A DNA stretch of 64,000 bases from Mycobacterium sp. OAS707 (GTDB taxonomy: Bacteria > Actinomycetota > Actinomycetes > Mycobacteriales > Mycobacteriaceae), in assembly GCF_014873705.1 (NCBI RefSeq), contig NZ_JADBDS010000002.1, positions 310,001 through 374,000 on the forward strand, given 5' to 3'. Shown here one piece after another: positions 26,778 to 39,120 of this stretch. Within the stretch, counting starts at the first letter, position 1. Each line of letters opens with the position of its first letter. A program made the translations under genes and the position numbers. A model generated the notes under the pieces. The model did no database searches. It saw nothing but the letters and a program-made list of their open reading frames with translations, and was not told the DNA's origin.

Positions 26778-27521
26778 ATGCAAACACCACCAATTGTGTC
26801 GTCGCAAGAATGGGACGCGGCGCTCAAGCAGATGCTCGTAAAGGAAAAAGAAGTGCAACGGGCGCGTGATGCGCTGGCCGCGCAGCGCCGCCGAATGCCA
26901 TGGACGCCAATAGAAAAGCAGTACACATTCGACGGACCCGACGGGAAGGCGAGCCTACTCGACCTGTTCGAAGGTAGACGCCAATTGATCGTCTACCGCG
27001 CGTTCATCGAACCTGGCACGGGCGACTGGCCCGAACATGGCTGCACGGGCTGCTCTTTGATGGCCGATCATGTACCCAACCTCGCCCACCTCAATGCTCG
27101 GAACACCACATTCGTCTACGCATCCCTCGCATCGCAGCCCGAACTCGAACGGATGAAGGCGAAGATGGGCTGGCACCACATCCCTTGGTACACAATGACC
27201 GACGATTTCGCCAAGGACTTCGGCGTCGACGACTGGCACGGCACGACGGCGTTCATCCGCGACGGCGACCGGGTGTTCAAGACGTACTTCATCAACGGCC
27301 GCGGGGATGAGGTGTTTGTCAACACCTGGAACCTCCTGGACATGACGGCCCTTGGACGCCAGGAGGATTGGGAAGACTCACCGGAGGGTTATCCACAGAC
27401 CCCGCCGTACGAATGGTGGAGCTGGCACGACACCTACGCCGAGCACACCCCGTGGCGGTGGTTCGGCGATCCCGACCCTAATGACCCCAACGATCAGCGC
27501 CCGCCGCGCAAGGACAGCTAG
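26778..27521 (+). CDS. DUF899 thioredoxin-like family protein, second copy
   Basis: 247 residues from the ATG at 26778, preceded by GAAGAAGGGAGA. It is a diverged paralogue of the preceding gene: KEKEVQRARDALAAQRRRMPW, LLDLFEGRRQLIVYRAFI, a CTGC pair in place of the three-Cys cluster, MGWHHIPWYTMTDDFAKDFG, and the tail GRQEDWEDSPEGYPQTPPYEWW with an aromatic patch near the C terminus. The two copies have different cysteine arrangements, so they may act on different substrates or as a pair. Reaction unknown. The stop codon overlaps the stop of the convergent hydrolase gene by 4 bases. Confidence 0.85.
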   Translation: MQTPPIVSSQEWDAALKQMLVKEKEVQRARDALAAQRRRMPWTPIEKQYTFDGPDGKASLLDLFEGRRQLIVYRAFIEPGTGDWPEHGCTGCSLMADHVPNLAHLNARNTTFVYASLASQPELERMKAKMGWHHIPWYTMTDDFAKDFGVDDWHGTTAFIRDGDRVFKTYFINGRGDEVFVNTWNLLDMTALGRQEDWEDSPEGYPQTPPYEWWSWHDTYAEHTPWRWFGDPDPNDPNDQRPPRKDS

Positions 27522-28177
27522 GTGACGACCGCGGCGATCCGCGCGGCCACGTCGGCGGCCACTTCCAGCACGTCGGGATCCTCCGCCGCCAGATAGCGAT
27601 CGTGAGTGCGGTCATATACCGCGCCTGCGATCGCTCCGTGGTCGGCGGCCAGCTCGACATATTCGACCGGCCACTCGTTGTCGTCAAGCGTCGCCGCGAA
27701 CGACCGACTCACCTCGGCAGGCACCACATCATCGGCGGTGCCATGCAGCAGGGTGAACGCCGAGGGCTCCGGCGGCAACTTCGTCGGCAGCGGGGCCCCG
27801 GTGATCGGATTACGTGCAATGAACGCGCCGGCAAGGCAGATGGTATGGGCGACAGGCACATCGAGTCGGCGCGCGGATATGGCCAATCCGGCCGCTGCGG
27901 CACCACCCAGCGACCACCCGACCAGAACTAGCCCGCTGGAGCCGAGGCCCTCCCGCGTGAAATCAACCGATGCGAGCAAGTCGCTGCGTCCGCCGTCGTC
28001 GGCGTGTGAGTTCCAGTCCGGCACCGCCACTGTGAGCCCGTGACCGGCGACCAATTCGGCGAGCGGTCGCATCGCACCGCGGGCGTCGGTCTGCGCGCCG
28101 TGCCACATCAAGACAGAAGGCGCTCCCTCGCCGAACACATCGACGGCTCGGCCCGGGGCGTAATTCAGCGTCTGCAT
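27518..28177 (-). CDS. Alpha/beta hydrolase (dienelactone hydrolase-like)
   Basis: 219 residues from the ATG at 28175-28177; the frame extends to 28402, but that region is covered by the small zinc-ribbon gene and lacks coding character. The fold motifs are SVLMWHGAQTDARG (oxyanion), GWSLGGAAAAG with nucleophile Ser89, LLHGTADDVVP (acid), and ELAADHGAIAG (His). The compact single-domain size fits dienelactone hydrolase or carboxylesterase-like enzymes. No signal peptide is seen. Substrate unknown. It converges on the DUF899 operon with stop codons overlapping. Confidence 0.8.
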   Translation of the reverse strand: MQTLNYAPGRAVDVFGEGAPSVLMWHGAQTDARGAMRPLAELVAGHGLTVAVPDWNSHADDGGRSDLLASVDFTREGLGSSGLVLVGWSLGGAAAAGLAISARRLDVPVAHTICLAGAFIARNPITGAPLPTKLPPEPSAFTLLHGTADDVVPAEVSRSFAATLDDNEWPVEYVELAADHGAIAGAVYDRTHDRYLAAEDPDVLEVAADVAARIAAVVT

Positions 28178-28206
28178 AGCCGGAGTCTGCCCACGCGACG
28201 CCGCCG

Positions 28207-28359
28207 TTAACCCCGCCGGCGGGTCTCCTGTGTGTAGGCGGCCCATGTCTGCGCCTCGCTGGGCAGTGGCAGGTAGGTGTGGCCGCATTCCAGGAGCCAG
28301 GCGCCAGGGCCAGCCATCCGGGTCAACCGGAAGCGATTGCAGTATCGACAGTGCGCCAT
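28207..28359 (-). CDS. 50-residue zinc-ribbon-like microprotein
   Basis: The ATG at 28357-28359 is preceded by a strong AAAGGAG Shine-Dalgarno at 7-base spacing, which decides this start over the longer frame to 28452. The protein begins MAHCRYCNRFRL and continues to LLECGHTYLPLP. The two Cys of CRYC and the Cys-x-His of ECGH make a plausible four-ligand zinc site. The tail is polar (TWAAYTQETRRRG). I do not recognise a family. It lies 29 bases upstream of the hydrolase start on the same strand and may be cotranscribed with it. Confidence 0.6.
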   Translation of the reverse strand: MAHCRYCNRFRLTRMAGPGAWLLECGHTYLPLPSEAQTWAAYTQETRRRG

Positions 28360-28503
28360 GATCCAACTCCTTTCGTTCGGCGACGTGCTCGTGTGAAACC
28401 ACGGTATGGAGCCGAAGGACCCGTCGAAACGGGCGATGAACCCCTCCTGCACGGGCGCACCCGGGGCGTTCGCGTGGGCGCGACGTTGGGGGATTAGGGG
28501 ATG

Positions 28504-29133
28504 TTATTTAGTGCCGAAGATGCGGTCCCCGGCGTCGCCGAGACCCGGAAGGATGTAGCCGTGCTCGTCGAGTTGGCGATCGATCGCGGCCGTGTAGATC
28601 GGCACGTCGGGATGGGCGGTCTGCATGGCGTCAAGGCCCTCGGGACAGGTGAGCAGGCAGACGAACTTGATCGACTTCGGGCCGCATTCCTTCAGGCGGT
28701 CCACCGCTGCCACGGCTGAGTTACCCGTTGCCAGCATCGGATCGACCACCACCACGTCACGTTCCTGGAGTTCACCGGGCATCTTGAAGTAATACTCAAC
28801 GGCAACAAGTGTTTTGGGATCGCGATACAGGCCAATGTGCCCGACGCGGGCCCCGGGCACCACGGTCAGCATGCCGTCCAAAATTCCGCTGCCTGCCCGC
28901 AGGATCGAGACGAACACCAGCTTCTTACCGTCGATGACCATTCCGGTGGTGCTTTCCAGCGGAGTGTCGATCTCTATTTCGTGCATCGGCATGTCCCTGA
29001 GCACCTCGTAGGCCATCAAGGCCGACAGCTCGTGCAAAAGCAACCGAAAACTATTGGTGGAGGCGTCTTTACGACGCATCAGGGTGAGCTTGTGCTGAAC
29101 CAGGGGATGGTCGATCAGATGAACGCCTGCCAT
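28504..29133 (-). CDS. upp: Uracil phosphoribosyltransferase
   Basis: 209 residues, the normal length. It makes UMP from uracil and PRPP. The PRPP-binding loop [14 protein letters not shown] is intact, as are [18 protein letters not shown], the N-terminal [17 protein letters not shown], and the C-terminal uracil-binding [16 protein letters not shown]. Here it lies directly downstream of the URC4-like and URC1-like genes (4-base gap). In the URC pathway uracil must first be converted to UMP, so this copy probably serves uracil breakdown as well as salvage. It is cytoplasmic. Confidence 0.95.
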   Translation of the reverse strand: MAGVHLIDHPLVQHKLTLMRRKDASTNSFRLLLHELSALMAYEVLRDMPMHEIEIDTPLESTTGMVIDGKKLVFVSILRAGSGILDGMLTVVPGARVGHIGLYRDPKTLVAVEYYFKMPGELQERDVVVVDPMLATGNSAVAAVDRLKECGPKSIKFVCLLTCPEGLDAMQTAHPDVPIYTAAIDRQLDEHGYILPGLGDAGDRIFGTK

Positions 29134-29137
29134 GGCT

Positions 29138-30327
29138 TCAGAAAACCGTCCCGTCGCTTACGACCGACAGTGGGGGACGACCGTCCCGCAGGCGCGCGGC
29201 GATCGCGCGGCCCGCTGCCCATGTTCCGCCTTCGAGCACGCACGCCAGCGGCATCTGCTCAGCGTTCACGCCCAGGCGCTCGCGCACCAGCGGGGCCAGT
29301 TCGTCCAGAAGCGCCACCGTCAGGGCTCGCCACTCCACCACCAGTTCATCGCCGACATTCCAGGGCTGCTCCGCCCAGCCCGGGTCGCGCAGCCGCAACA
29401 CACCGGTGTCGAGCAGCAGGCCGCCATTGCGGTACTCAGGCAGGCCGGTCAACGCGTCCAGATTCTCGACGCGGACGCCCGCCCATTCGAAGGGCTCCAG
29501 TAGCGAGTACGTCAGCCACTGTGACAGCTTGTGGAACGGCATCCAACCCTGCGTCAGCCCCGGCCCGGGCAGCGCGTCATGGCGCCAGCAGTCGCCGAGC
29601 GCCTGGTCGCCAATGCTGTTGTCCGCCAACCAGATCCCTGAGAGCGACGCGAGCACCCGACTGAGAATGTCGTGCGCGGCGATCCTGTTTCCTTCAGTGA
29701 GGTCGAACAGATCACTCGGCCGACCGTGTGGGCCCAGCGCATCGCCAAGCCTGTGCAACACCGACACCCGACCGTCCACACCGACCAGCGGATTCGTGGG
29801 TCGGCACTGGAAGGCCTCGGCCAGCCGCTCGGCCGTCACGCCGCGTAGGCCGGCGGCATCCGCCTGCGACGGCCGCGCCGCATCGGTGGAGAAAAGTCCG
29901 CTGCAGAACGCGTGCCAGCTCGCCACACCCAGCCCCTCGGATCGGCTGAAGCGCTGCCCGGTAGAGGTCTCCAGGTATGACCAATCCGGCCCGGCACCTG
30001 CGTCAAGCAGCACGCTGACGACGGTCAGATCGACCATGGCCGGGCCGTCCAGCTCGGCCTTGCGCTGCACGCCGCCGGCCTCGAAGTGCCGCCAGCGGCT
30101 GTGAAACGGGATGTGCAGATCCGGGTAGCGCGCCAGGGTCAGGTCGGCGACTTCGGCCGCCGCCCCGGCCAAAGAGCCGTCGTCGACCTCGAACCAGGGG
30201 GAGTCGCCTGCCCGCGCGCGGTGCAACAGGAACCGCGCGCGCTCACGGATCGCAACGGTGCTGCGCAACACCGCCGCCGCGCCTGCCGGCTTGCTTGTGT
30301 CGTGCTCGACGTCGACGCCCGCGAGGC

Positions 30328-30331
<4 letters not shown>
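29138..30331 (-). CDS. URC4/urg3-type protein (DUF1688), uracil catabolism
   Basis: 397 residues. The family is recognised by [14 protein letters not shown] near the N terminus, [76 protein letters not shown] and [19 protein letters not shown]. Its yeast counterpart URC4 is needed for uracil use as nitrogen source, but its reaction is not firmly known. Here it sits between the URC1-like gene (4-base ATGA overlap) and upp (4-base gap), the same partners as in fungi. That makes a uracil-degradation role likely. There is no signal peptide or membrane segment. Confidence 0.88.
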
Positions 30332-31614
<1,283 letters not shown>

Positions 31615-31717
31615 AGTCGTCCTCCGTCAAGAAGGCGCAAGCATATCCACTCTGCCTGCTCGCCGCTGTTCTTGCAGATGCGCAACCGGCGGCAAACAAT
31701 ACGCGTACCATCGGCAC

Positions 31718-32302
31718 ATGCTGCGGGAGGACCTCTCCGGCCGGTTCGACTACCTGTTCGAGCCGCTGGAAGTCGACAAGTCGGCCGGTGACGGACTCGA
31801 CGAGGATCCCAGCGCGCCCGCAACGAACGCCGACGAGGGTCGCTGGTCGCGCCGAATAGTGCTGACGGGCGTCGTCGTAGCAACTCTTGCGGCGGCCGCC
31901 GCCACGGCGGTCGTAATGCTTCAGCCGGCCCAGCCCGCCCCGCCGATCGTCACGCCGACCGACGCCACACCAATCTCGACACCGATGTCGACACCGACAT
32001 CTCCGGTACTGCCCAGCCCCACGCCCGCCGCGACGGAACCGCCGGTTCCCGTCTTGCCTGCGACGGTCAGTACCTCCGCGGCGCAGGCGCCGACTGCGAC
32101 TCCGACCGGTCAGCAGCCACCACCACCGCAGCCTGCGGAGCAGCCGACCACCATTGCCACCGAGCCTGCCGCCACGATGCCGCCCGCCCCGACGACGCGC
32201 GCCCCGATCAGCGTCAGCCCCGAAACGCGCACGCCGTTTCCGAATCAGCCGACGCCCGGCAACAACAACCAACGCGGCGGGCTACTCGGCGGACTGCTTT
32301 AG
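31718..32302 (+). CDS. Single-pass membrane protein with Pro/Thr-rich extracytoplasmic tail
   Basis: 194 residues from the ATG at 31718; the frame is open to 31574 but overlaps the divergent gene's start. The N terminus (MLREDLSGRFDYLFEPLEVDK) is charged and cytoplasmic. One transmembrane helix lies near residues 48-69 (RIVLTGVVVATLAAAAATAVVML). The remaining ~125 residues are almost entirely Pro, Thr, Ala and Ser (PAQPAPPIVTPTDATPISTP), a likely target for mannosylation and wall spanning, and the end is RGGLLGGLL. No catalytic domain. Such proteins are frequent in mycobacteria and have unknown roles. Confidence 0.7.
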   Translation: MLREDLSGRFDYLFEPLEVDKSAGDGLDEDPSAPATNADEGRWSRRIVLTGVVVATLAAAAATAVVMLQPAQPAPPIVTPTDATPISTPMSTPTSPVLPSPTPAATEPPVPVLPATVSTSAAQAPTATPTGQQPPPPQPAEQPTTIATEPAATMPPAPTTRAPISVSPETRTPFPNQPTPGNNNQRGGLLGGLL

Positions 32303-32453
32303 CTGACGGCCCGCGACACACCGGTTCGCAGGAATCGCACAGCATTCCGGTCGCGCGAATCGGGCGACCGCGCTGATATTCTGCCAAGCGCCGGTAGGTA
32401 TAACTGCTGGCAGCCTGACCCGAAACTGCAGAGTCCCTCACGAAAAGAGTTTT

Positions 32454-33698
32454 GTGCGCACCGGAGAGATCAAAGCCCTATCCGGCTTGCGCATCGTTGC
32501 TGCAGTGTGGGTGGTGTTGTTCCACTTCCGGCCGTGGCTCGAGGTTTCGGCGCCCGGCTTTCGATCAGCGCTCGCCCCGGTCATCAACTGCGGCGCACAG
32601 GGCGTCGACCTGTTCTTCATGCTCAGCGGGTTCGTGTTGACGTGGAACTATCTCGACCGGATGGGCGAGTCGTTCTCGATCAAGGCCACGCTGCACTTCT
32701 TGTGGCTGCGGCTGGCCAGGGTGTGGCCCGTTTACGTGGTGACCCTTCACCTCGCATTGGCGTGGATCATCTTCACGCTCTATGTCGGTCATCTGCCCTC
32801 ACCGGTCGCAGACCAGCTCAGCGCCGTCAGCTATGCCCGTCAGGTGTTGCTCGTCCAGTTGTGGTTCCAGCCATTCTTCGACGGGTCGAGCTGGGACGGA
32901 CCCGCCTGGTCAATCAGCGCGGAGTGGTTGGCGTATCTGCTGTTCGGGGTGTTGATTCTCGCGGTTTTCCGCATCTCGAGGGCGACCAGGGTCAGAGGCT
33001 TGCTATGGCTGGCCGTCGCCGCGTGCCTGCCACCCGCACTGCTCCTGCTGGCGACCGGTCACTTCTACACGCCATGGAGCTGGCTCCCTCGGATCGTCAT
33101 GCAGTTCACCGCCGGCGCGCTGGCCTGCGCGGCGGTCCGCAAGATGGAGCTCTCGGACGCGGGCCGACGTCGAGCCGGCTACGTGTCGCTGGCGCTGTCC
33201 GTCGGCATCATCGGGATCCTGTACTTCCTCGACGCGCATCCAATCCCCAAGGTGTCGGACTCCAGCGGGCTCGTCGACGTGCTCTTCGTGCCGCTGGTGG
33301 CCTCATTGGCGGTCGGCATGGGCAGTCTGCCGAGGCTCCTGTCGACCCGAGTGATGGTGTACGGCGGGTACATCTCATTCAGCCTGTACATGGTGCACGA
33401 GTTGGTGCACACCGCGTGGAACTGGTTCACGGCGCAATTCGAGATCGTCCTGACGCCCGGCTGGTCGGCCAAGCTGATCATGGTTGGCGTGTTCGCCGTC
33501 GCGCTCCTCGGTGCGGTACTTCTGTACCACTTCGTCGAAGAACCGGCCCGCATCTGGATGCGCAGGATGGTCAAGGAGCGGCATCTTCCAGTTGCCGATC
33601 CGCACTCAGAGGCGCTCGACCCGGCGCAGAGCAAGCTGCAAACCATCCATGGCCCACGACAAGTGGCTGCCAACGCCGTCACCGCGCGCGCGGGCTGA
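32454..33698 (+). CDS. Membrane acyltransferase 3 family protein (OafA/YrhL-like)
   Basis: 414 residues from a GTG at 32454 with AAAGAG upstream. These ~10-helix proteins move acyl groups onto sugars or lipids at the membrane. Seen here are GEIKALSGLRIVAAVWVVLFHF, with the conserved His in VLFHF near residue 24; GAQGVDLFFMLSGFVLTW, with the second conserved region; and WSISAEWLAYLLFG, with the Glu typical of the family. Many hydrophobic spans follow, and the end is cytoplasmic (RMVKERHLPVADPHSEALDPAQ). The next gene is an SGNH hydrolase. In several acyltransferase-3 proteins an SGNH domain is fused, so the two genes probably act together on an envelope glycan or glycolipid. Confidence 0.87.
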   Translation: MRTGEIKALSGLRIVAAVWVVLFHFRPWLEVSAPGFRSALAPVINCGAQGVDLFFMLSGFVLTWNYLDRMGESFSIKATLHFLWLRLARVWPVYVVTLHLALAWIIFTLYVGHLPSPVADQLSAVSYARQVLLVQLWFQPFFDGSSWDGPAWSISAEWLAYLLFGVLILAVFRISRATRVRGLLWLAVAACLPPALLLLATGHFYTPWSWLPRIVMQFTAGALACAAVRKMELSDAGRRRAGYVSLALSVGIIGILYFLDAHPIPKVSDSSGLVDVLFVPLVASLAVGMGSLPRLLSTRVMVYGGYISFSLYMVHELVHTAWNWFTAQFEIVLTPGWSAKLIMVGVFAVALLGAVLLYHFVEEPARIWMRRMVKERHLPVADPHSEALDPAQSKLQTIHGPRQVAANAVTARAG

Positions 33699-33815
33699 GT
33701 CATGATACAGAGCCCAATTCCGCTGTCCGCGATGACAATGCAGCAATTGAATAACGCCTTGCGCACGATTTCGTCCGCGCAGGCGTTTTTGGAAATTGGG
33801 CCGTAAGCTGTTCCG

Positions 33816-34508
33816 GTGAGTCGTCTGGTCACGTTCGCGGTCGCGATCGCTCTGCTCATCGGCCTTGTCAATGCCGGATCAACAACGGTGAGGCACAACG
33901 ACATAGTGTCGTCGGACGCCTCGCTGAACCGCATCGCAGTGGTCGGGGACTCGTATACGACCGGTGGCGAACTCGGCGGGCTCGGCTCGAAAGGCTGGAC
34001 CACTCGGGCCTGGCAGCTGTTGGCGCGCCAAGGCATAGCGGTTGCTCCCGACGTGGCCGCCGAGGGGGGAGCGGGGTACGGCACCCGCGGAAATCACGGC
34101 AGCGTGTTCGAGGACCTCACCGCCGACGTCGTCAAGCCCGACGATGCGCTGGTGGTGTTCTTCGGCTCCCGCAACGACCAAGGCGTCGACCCGACGCAGC
34201 TGTCGGTCCTGGCGTGGGGCACTTACCAATTGGCCCGTCGCACAGCGCCATCGGCTAAATTCCTGGTGATCGGACCGCCGTGGCCGACGGCTGACCCGCC
34301 TGACGCTGTACTGCGGATCCGCGATGCCCTCAAATACCAGGCCGGCGTCGCGGGCGCGACGTTCATCGACCCGATCGCCCAGGGTTGGTTCGTCGGCAGG
34401 CCCGAGTTGATCGGCAAGGACGGTGTGCACCCGACCGACGCGGGCCACGCCTACATGGCCGAGAAGATCGCGCCGCTGATCGGCGCACAGCTGGCCCGAC
34501 AGATTTAG
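33816..34508 (+). CDS. SGNH/GDSL-family hydrolase, exported
   Basis: 230 residues from a GTG at 33816. The N-terminal SRLVTFAVAIALLIGLVNAGS looks like a signal peptide or anchor. The SGNH blocks are in order: VVGDSYTTGGE (nucleophile Ser46), a glycine block (EGGAGYGTRG), FFGSRNDQG (Asn), and the catalytic DGVHPTDAGH with Asp and His near the C terminus. These enzymes remove or transfer acyl groups on sugars. The position 117 bases after the acyltransferase and before a strong terminator makes a two-gene unit likely. The acyl donor and acceptor are unknown. Confidence 0.85.
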   Translation: MSRLVTFAVAIALLIGLVNAGSTTVRHNDIVSSDASLNRIAVVGDSYTTGGELGGLGSKGWTTRAWQLLARQGIAVAPDVAAEGGAGYGTRGNHGSVFEDLTADVVKPDDALVVFFGSRNDQGVDPTQLSVLAWGTYQLARRTAPSAKFLVIGPPWPTADPPDAVLRIRDALKYQAGVAGATFIDPIAQGWFVGRPELIGKDGVHPTDAGHAYMAEKIAPLIGAQLARQI

Positions 34509-34517
34509 AAAGAACAA

Positions 34518-34548
34518 CACCCCGCAAGCCGGATTGACTTGCGGGGTG
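34518..34548. terminator. Bidirectional terminator between SGNH hydrolase and katG
   Basis: Perfect 11-base arms CACCCCGCAAG and CTTGCGGGGTG with a 9-base loop, lying between two convergent genes. On the plus strand it is followed by CTGTCTTTGGTT, a short T-containing tail; on the minus strand by TTGTTCTTTCT, which is more T-rich. Confidence 0.8.
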
Positions 34549-34562
34549 CTGTCTTTGGTTGA

Positions 34563-36845
<2,283 letters not shown>

Positions 36846-37301
36846 TCACGGGTGTGATCGCGCTGTTTGGGAAGCCGAGCAGTCGGGGCACAGCCCCCAG
36901 TAGATGACTTCGGCCTCGTCGAGCACGAAGCCGTCCAACGCGCCTTCGTGGTCTGACGGAGTAAGGCACGGTGCCTCTCCGACCGCGCAGTCGACGTCGG
37001 CGATGACGCCGCACGACCGACAGACCACATGGTGGTGGTTGTCGCCGACGCGCGACTCGTATCGGGCGACGGAGCCCGACGGCTGGATTCGCCGGACCAA
37101 CCCGGCTGCGGTCAACGCGGCGAGCACGTCATATACCGCCTGCCGCGACACGTCCGGCAAGCCCGACCGGACTGCGCCGAAGATCGACTCGGTGTCGGCA
37201 TGCGGATGGGCGTGGACCGCTTCGAGCACCGCCAGGCGAGGGCGGGTCACCCGTAGATCAGCGGCACGTAGCTGATGCGCGTAATCGGGTGCCGGGGCCA
37301 C
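36846..37301 (-). CDS. furA: Ferric-uptake-type redox regulator FurA
   Basis: 151 residues from the GTG at 37299-37301; the frame is open to 37403, but the promoter lies inside that stretch, so the short start is preferred. It has the winged helix YAHQLRAADLRVTRPRLAVLEAV and PDVSRQAVYDVLAALTAAGLV, then the metal/dimer domain with NHHHVVCRSCGVIADVDC and the C-terminal CPDC. In mycobacteria FurA represses its own promoter and thereby katG, and is released under oxidation. The first-Cys pair (CRSC) and the CPDC pair would form the structural zinc site. katG follows at 37 bases. Confidence 0.95.
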   Translation of the reverse strand: MAPAPDYAHQLRAADLRVTRPRLAVLEAVHAHPHADTESIFGAVRSGLPDVSRQAVYDVLAALTAAGLVRRIQPSGSVARYESRVGDNHHHVVCRSCGVIADVDCAVGEAPCLTPSDHEGALDGFVLDEAEVIYWGLCPDCSASQTARSHP

Positions 37302-37308
37302 GGCACCC

Positions 37309-37337
37309 AATATCGTCGCTTTTCTGGAACCAGTCAA
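37309..37337 (-). promoter_or_regulatory. furA-katG promoter, leaderless type
   Basis: On the minus strand TTGACT (37332-37337) and GATATT (37309-37314) are 17 bases apart. Only 7 bases separate the -10 box from the furA GTG, so the start codon is probably the first transcribed triplet. The sequence between (GGTTCCAGAAAAG) is AT-richer than its flanks and is the expected FurA-binding region. Confidence 0.75.
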
Positions 37338-37515
37338 GTCTTTCCGACGATGATTTCGCGAGTCGCGGCCAAGAAAGAATCGCGTCGATTCCATGGCTCC
37401 CACAGCGGACGTAGATACGGCATGGTGACCACAACATTTGCTGCACGCGAATCATACGGGCGCGCAAGGAATGACCGCGCGCCGACACATTCGACGTCCG
37501 TTTGGAAGGCATGCC

Positions 37516-38385
37516 ATGGCCCTACTCGCCCCGCCGGCGCCCGTCGTCGCGCCGTCGCGTCCGCGCGACATATTTCTGCCTGGCGATGCCCGGCGACAGT
37601 CCCGGCTCGGTAGCCTGCGACGCCGACTGCGCTGGCCGCTGGGGATCTACACCACCCCGGTGGCAATCGTGTTTCTCTGGGAGATCCTCGCCCGGTCTGG
37701 TGTCCTCAAGCCGACGTACGCGCCCGCGCCATCCGACATCTTCAGCACGACCGTGGAACTGTGGCAGGACGGCGTACTCGGTCCCGATTTGACGATTTCA
37801 TTGCAGCGGGCCGGGATTGGCCTCGGACTCGGCCTGGTCATCGGAATCGTGAGCGGCGTGCTCGGCGGCTTCCTGCGTACGGGCGAGTATCTGTTCAACG
37901 GTGTTGCACAGATACTCAACACGATCCCGCTGCTCGCGGTGTTACCGCTGTTTGTGGTGTGGTTCGGCATCGACGAACTGACGAAGGTCTTGTTGATTGC
38001 GTTCGGTGCCGGGGTGCCGATGTACCTGAACCTCTTCGCGGCGATCCGTGGCGTCGACCAACGCCTCATCGAAATGGCCCGCACCACCGGGGCGGGTCCA
38101 TGGCGCATTGTCACCCGCGTGCTCGTACCCGGCGCGCTGCCCGGTTTCCTTGTCGGCCTACGCTTTTCACTGGCCTACAGCATCTTGGGCCTGGTCGCAG
38201 CGGAGACCGTCAACGCCGACGAGGGCCTCGGATTCTTGATCACTCAAGCCCAGACATATCTGCAGACCGACAAGGTTTTCGTCGGCCTGGTGATCTACTC
38301 GATTCTCGGCCTGCTGGCCGACCAGTTGGTCCGGATTCTCGAGCGGGTGCTGTTGCGGTGGCGGCCAAGCTATGAGGCGCGATGA
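37516..38385 (+). CDS. ABC importer permease, aliphatic sulfonate/taurine-like (SsuC type)
   Basis: 289 residues from the ATG at 37516, with GGAAGG 6 bases upstream. About six hydrophobic spans are visible. The cytoplasmic coupling loop reads EMARTTGAGPWRIVTRVLVPGALPGFLVGLR, which is the EAA motif of binding-protein-dependent permeases. WEILARSGVLKPTYAPAPSDI near the N terminus is typical of the SsuC/TauC/NrtB group. It is the first gene of a four-gene unit with ATPase, lipoprotein and flavin monooxygenase. The monooxygenase suggests an organosulfur or similar substrate that is taken up and then oxidatively cleaved. Confidence 0.85.
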   Translation: MALLAPPAPVVAPSRPRDIFLPGDARRQSRLGSLRRRLRWPLGIYTTPVAIVFLWEILARSGVLKPTYAPAPSDIFSTTVELWQDGVLGPDLTISLQRAGIGLGLGLVIGIVSGVLGGFLRTGEYLFNGVAQILNTIPLLAVLPLFVVWFGIDELTKVLLIAFGAGVPMYLNLFAAIRGVDQRLIEMARTTGAGPWRIVTRVLVPGALPGFLVGLRFSLAYSILGLVAAETVNADEGLGFLITQAQTYLQTDKVFVGLVIYSILGLLADQLVRILERVLLRWRPSYEAR

Positions 38386-39101
38386 CCACCGCGCTGGGCA
38401 CGCAGACGGGCGTCGTCGTCGAGCAGGTCGTCCGCAGATTCGGCGAACGCCTCGTCCTGGACCACCTCGACCTCGTCATCGACCACGACGAACTCGTCGT
38501 CCTCCTCGGGCCGTCCGGATGCGGTAAGAGCACCCTGCTTCGCCTGCTGGCGGGGTTGGACAAGCCAGACGGCGGTCGCATCGAGGTGCCCGTCAACCGT
38601 GCGATCGTGTTCCAGGGCGACCGACTACTGCCGTGGCAACGTGTGCTGCGCAACGTCACGTTGGGCCTGCGCGGCCCAGACGCCGACGAGCGGGCGCGCA
38701 AGGCACTCGCGGAAGTGAACCTTTCGGATCGTGAAAAGGCTTGGCCCAAGCAGCTTTCCGGCGGGGAAGCTCAGCGCGTCGCGTTGGCCCGCGCGCTGGT
38801 CACGCAGCCCGAGTTGGTGCTGCTCGACGAGCCGTTCGCAGCCCTTGACGCGATCACCCGGCTGAGAATGCATGATCTGGTGCGCGCGCTGCGCCGCCAG
38901 CACCACGCGTCCATGCTGCTCGTCACCCACGACGTCGACGAAGCCATCGCGCTTGCCGACCGCATCGTGGTGATGAGCAACGGACGTATCGGCGATGCGC
39001 ATGCCGTCCACCTCTCAGCCGCCGAACGGGAGGCAAGCGTCGCTCGCGAAGAGTTACGCGCCGCGCTCTTGGTCGATCTCGGCCTCGCCAGCCGGCACTA
39101 A
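38382..39101 (+). CDS. ABC importer ATP-binding protein (SsuB type)
   Basis: 239 residues, start overlapping the permease stop (ATGA). All ATPase motifs are present: Walker A GPSGCGKST, the Q-loop region FQGDRLLPW, signature LSGGEAQRVALARAL, Walker B LVLLDEPFAALD, and the switch His in LLVTHDVDEAI. The RLLPWQRVLRNVTLGL run is characteristic of nitrate/sulfonate/taurine-class ATPases. It powers import through the preceding permease. The lipoprotein gene follows after 19 bases. Confidence 0.9.
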   Translation: MTTALGTQTGVVVEQVVRRFGERLVLDHLDLVIDHDELVVLLGPSGCGKSTLLRLLAGLDKPDGGRIEVPVNRAIVFQGDRLLPWQRVLRNVTLGLRGPDADERARKALAEVNLSDREKAWPKQLSGGEAQRVALARALVTQPELVLLDEPFAALDAITRLRMHDLVRALRRQHHASMLLVTHDVDEAIALADRIVVMSNGRIGDAHAVHLSAAEREASVAREELRAALLVDLGLASRH

Positions 39102-39120
39102 TCCACTCACAGGAGAAGCT

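Noticed and set aside
33712..33801. GCCCAATT and AATTGGGC inverted pair between acyltransferase and SGNH genes
   Set aside because: The arms are 74 bases apart, with no supporting structure, so chance is likely.
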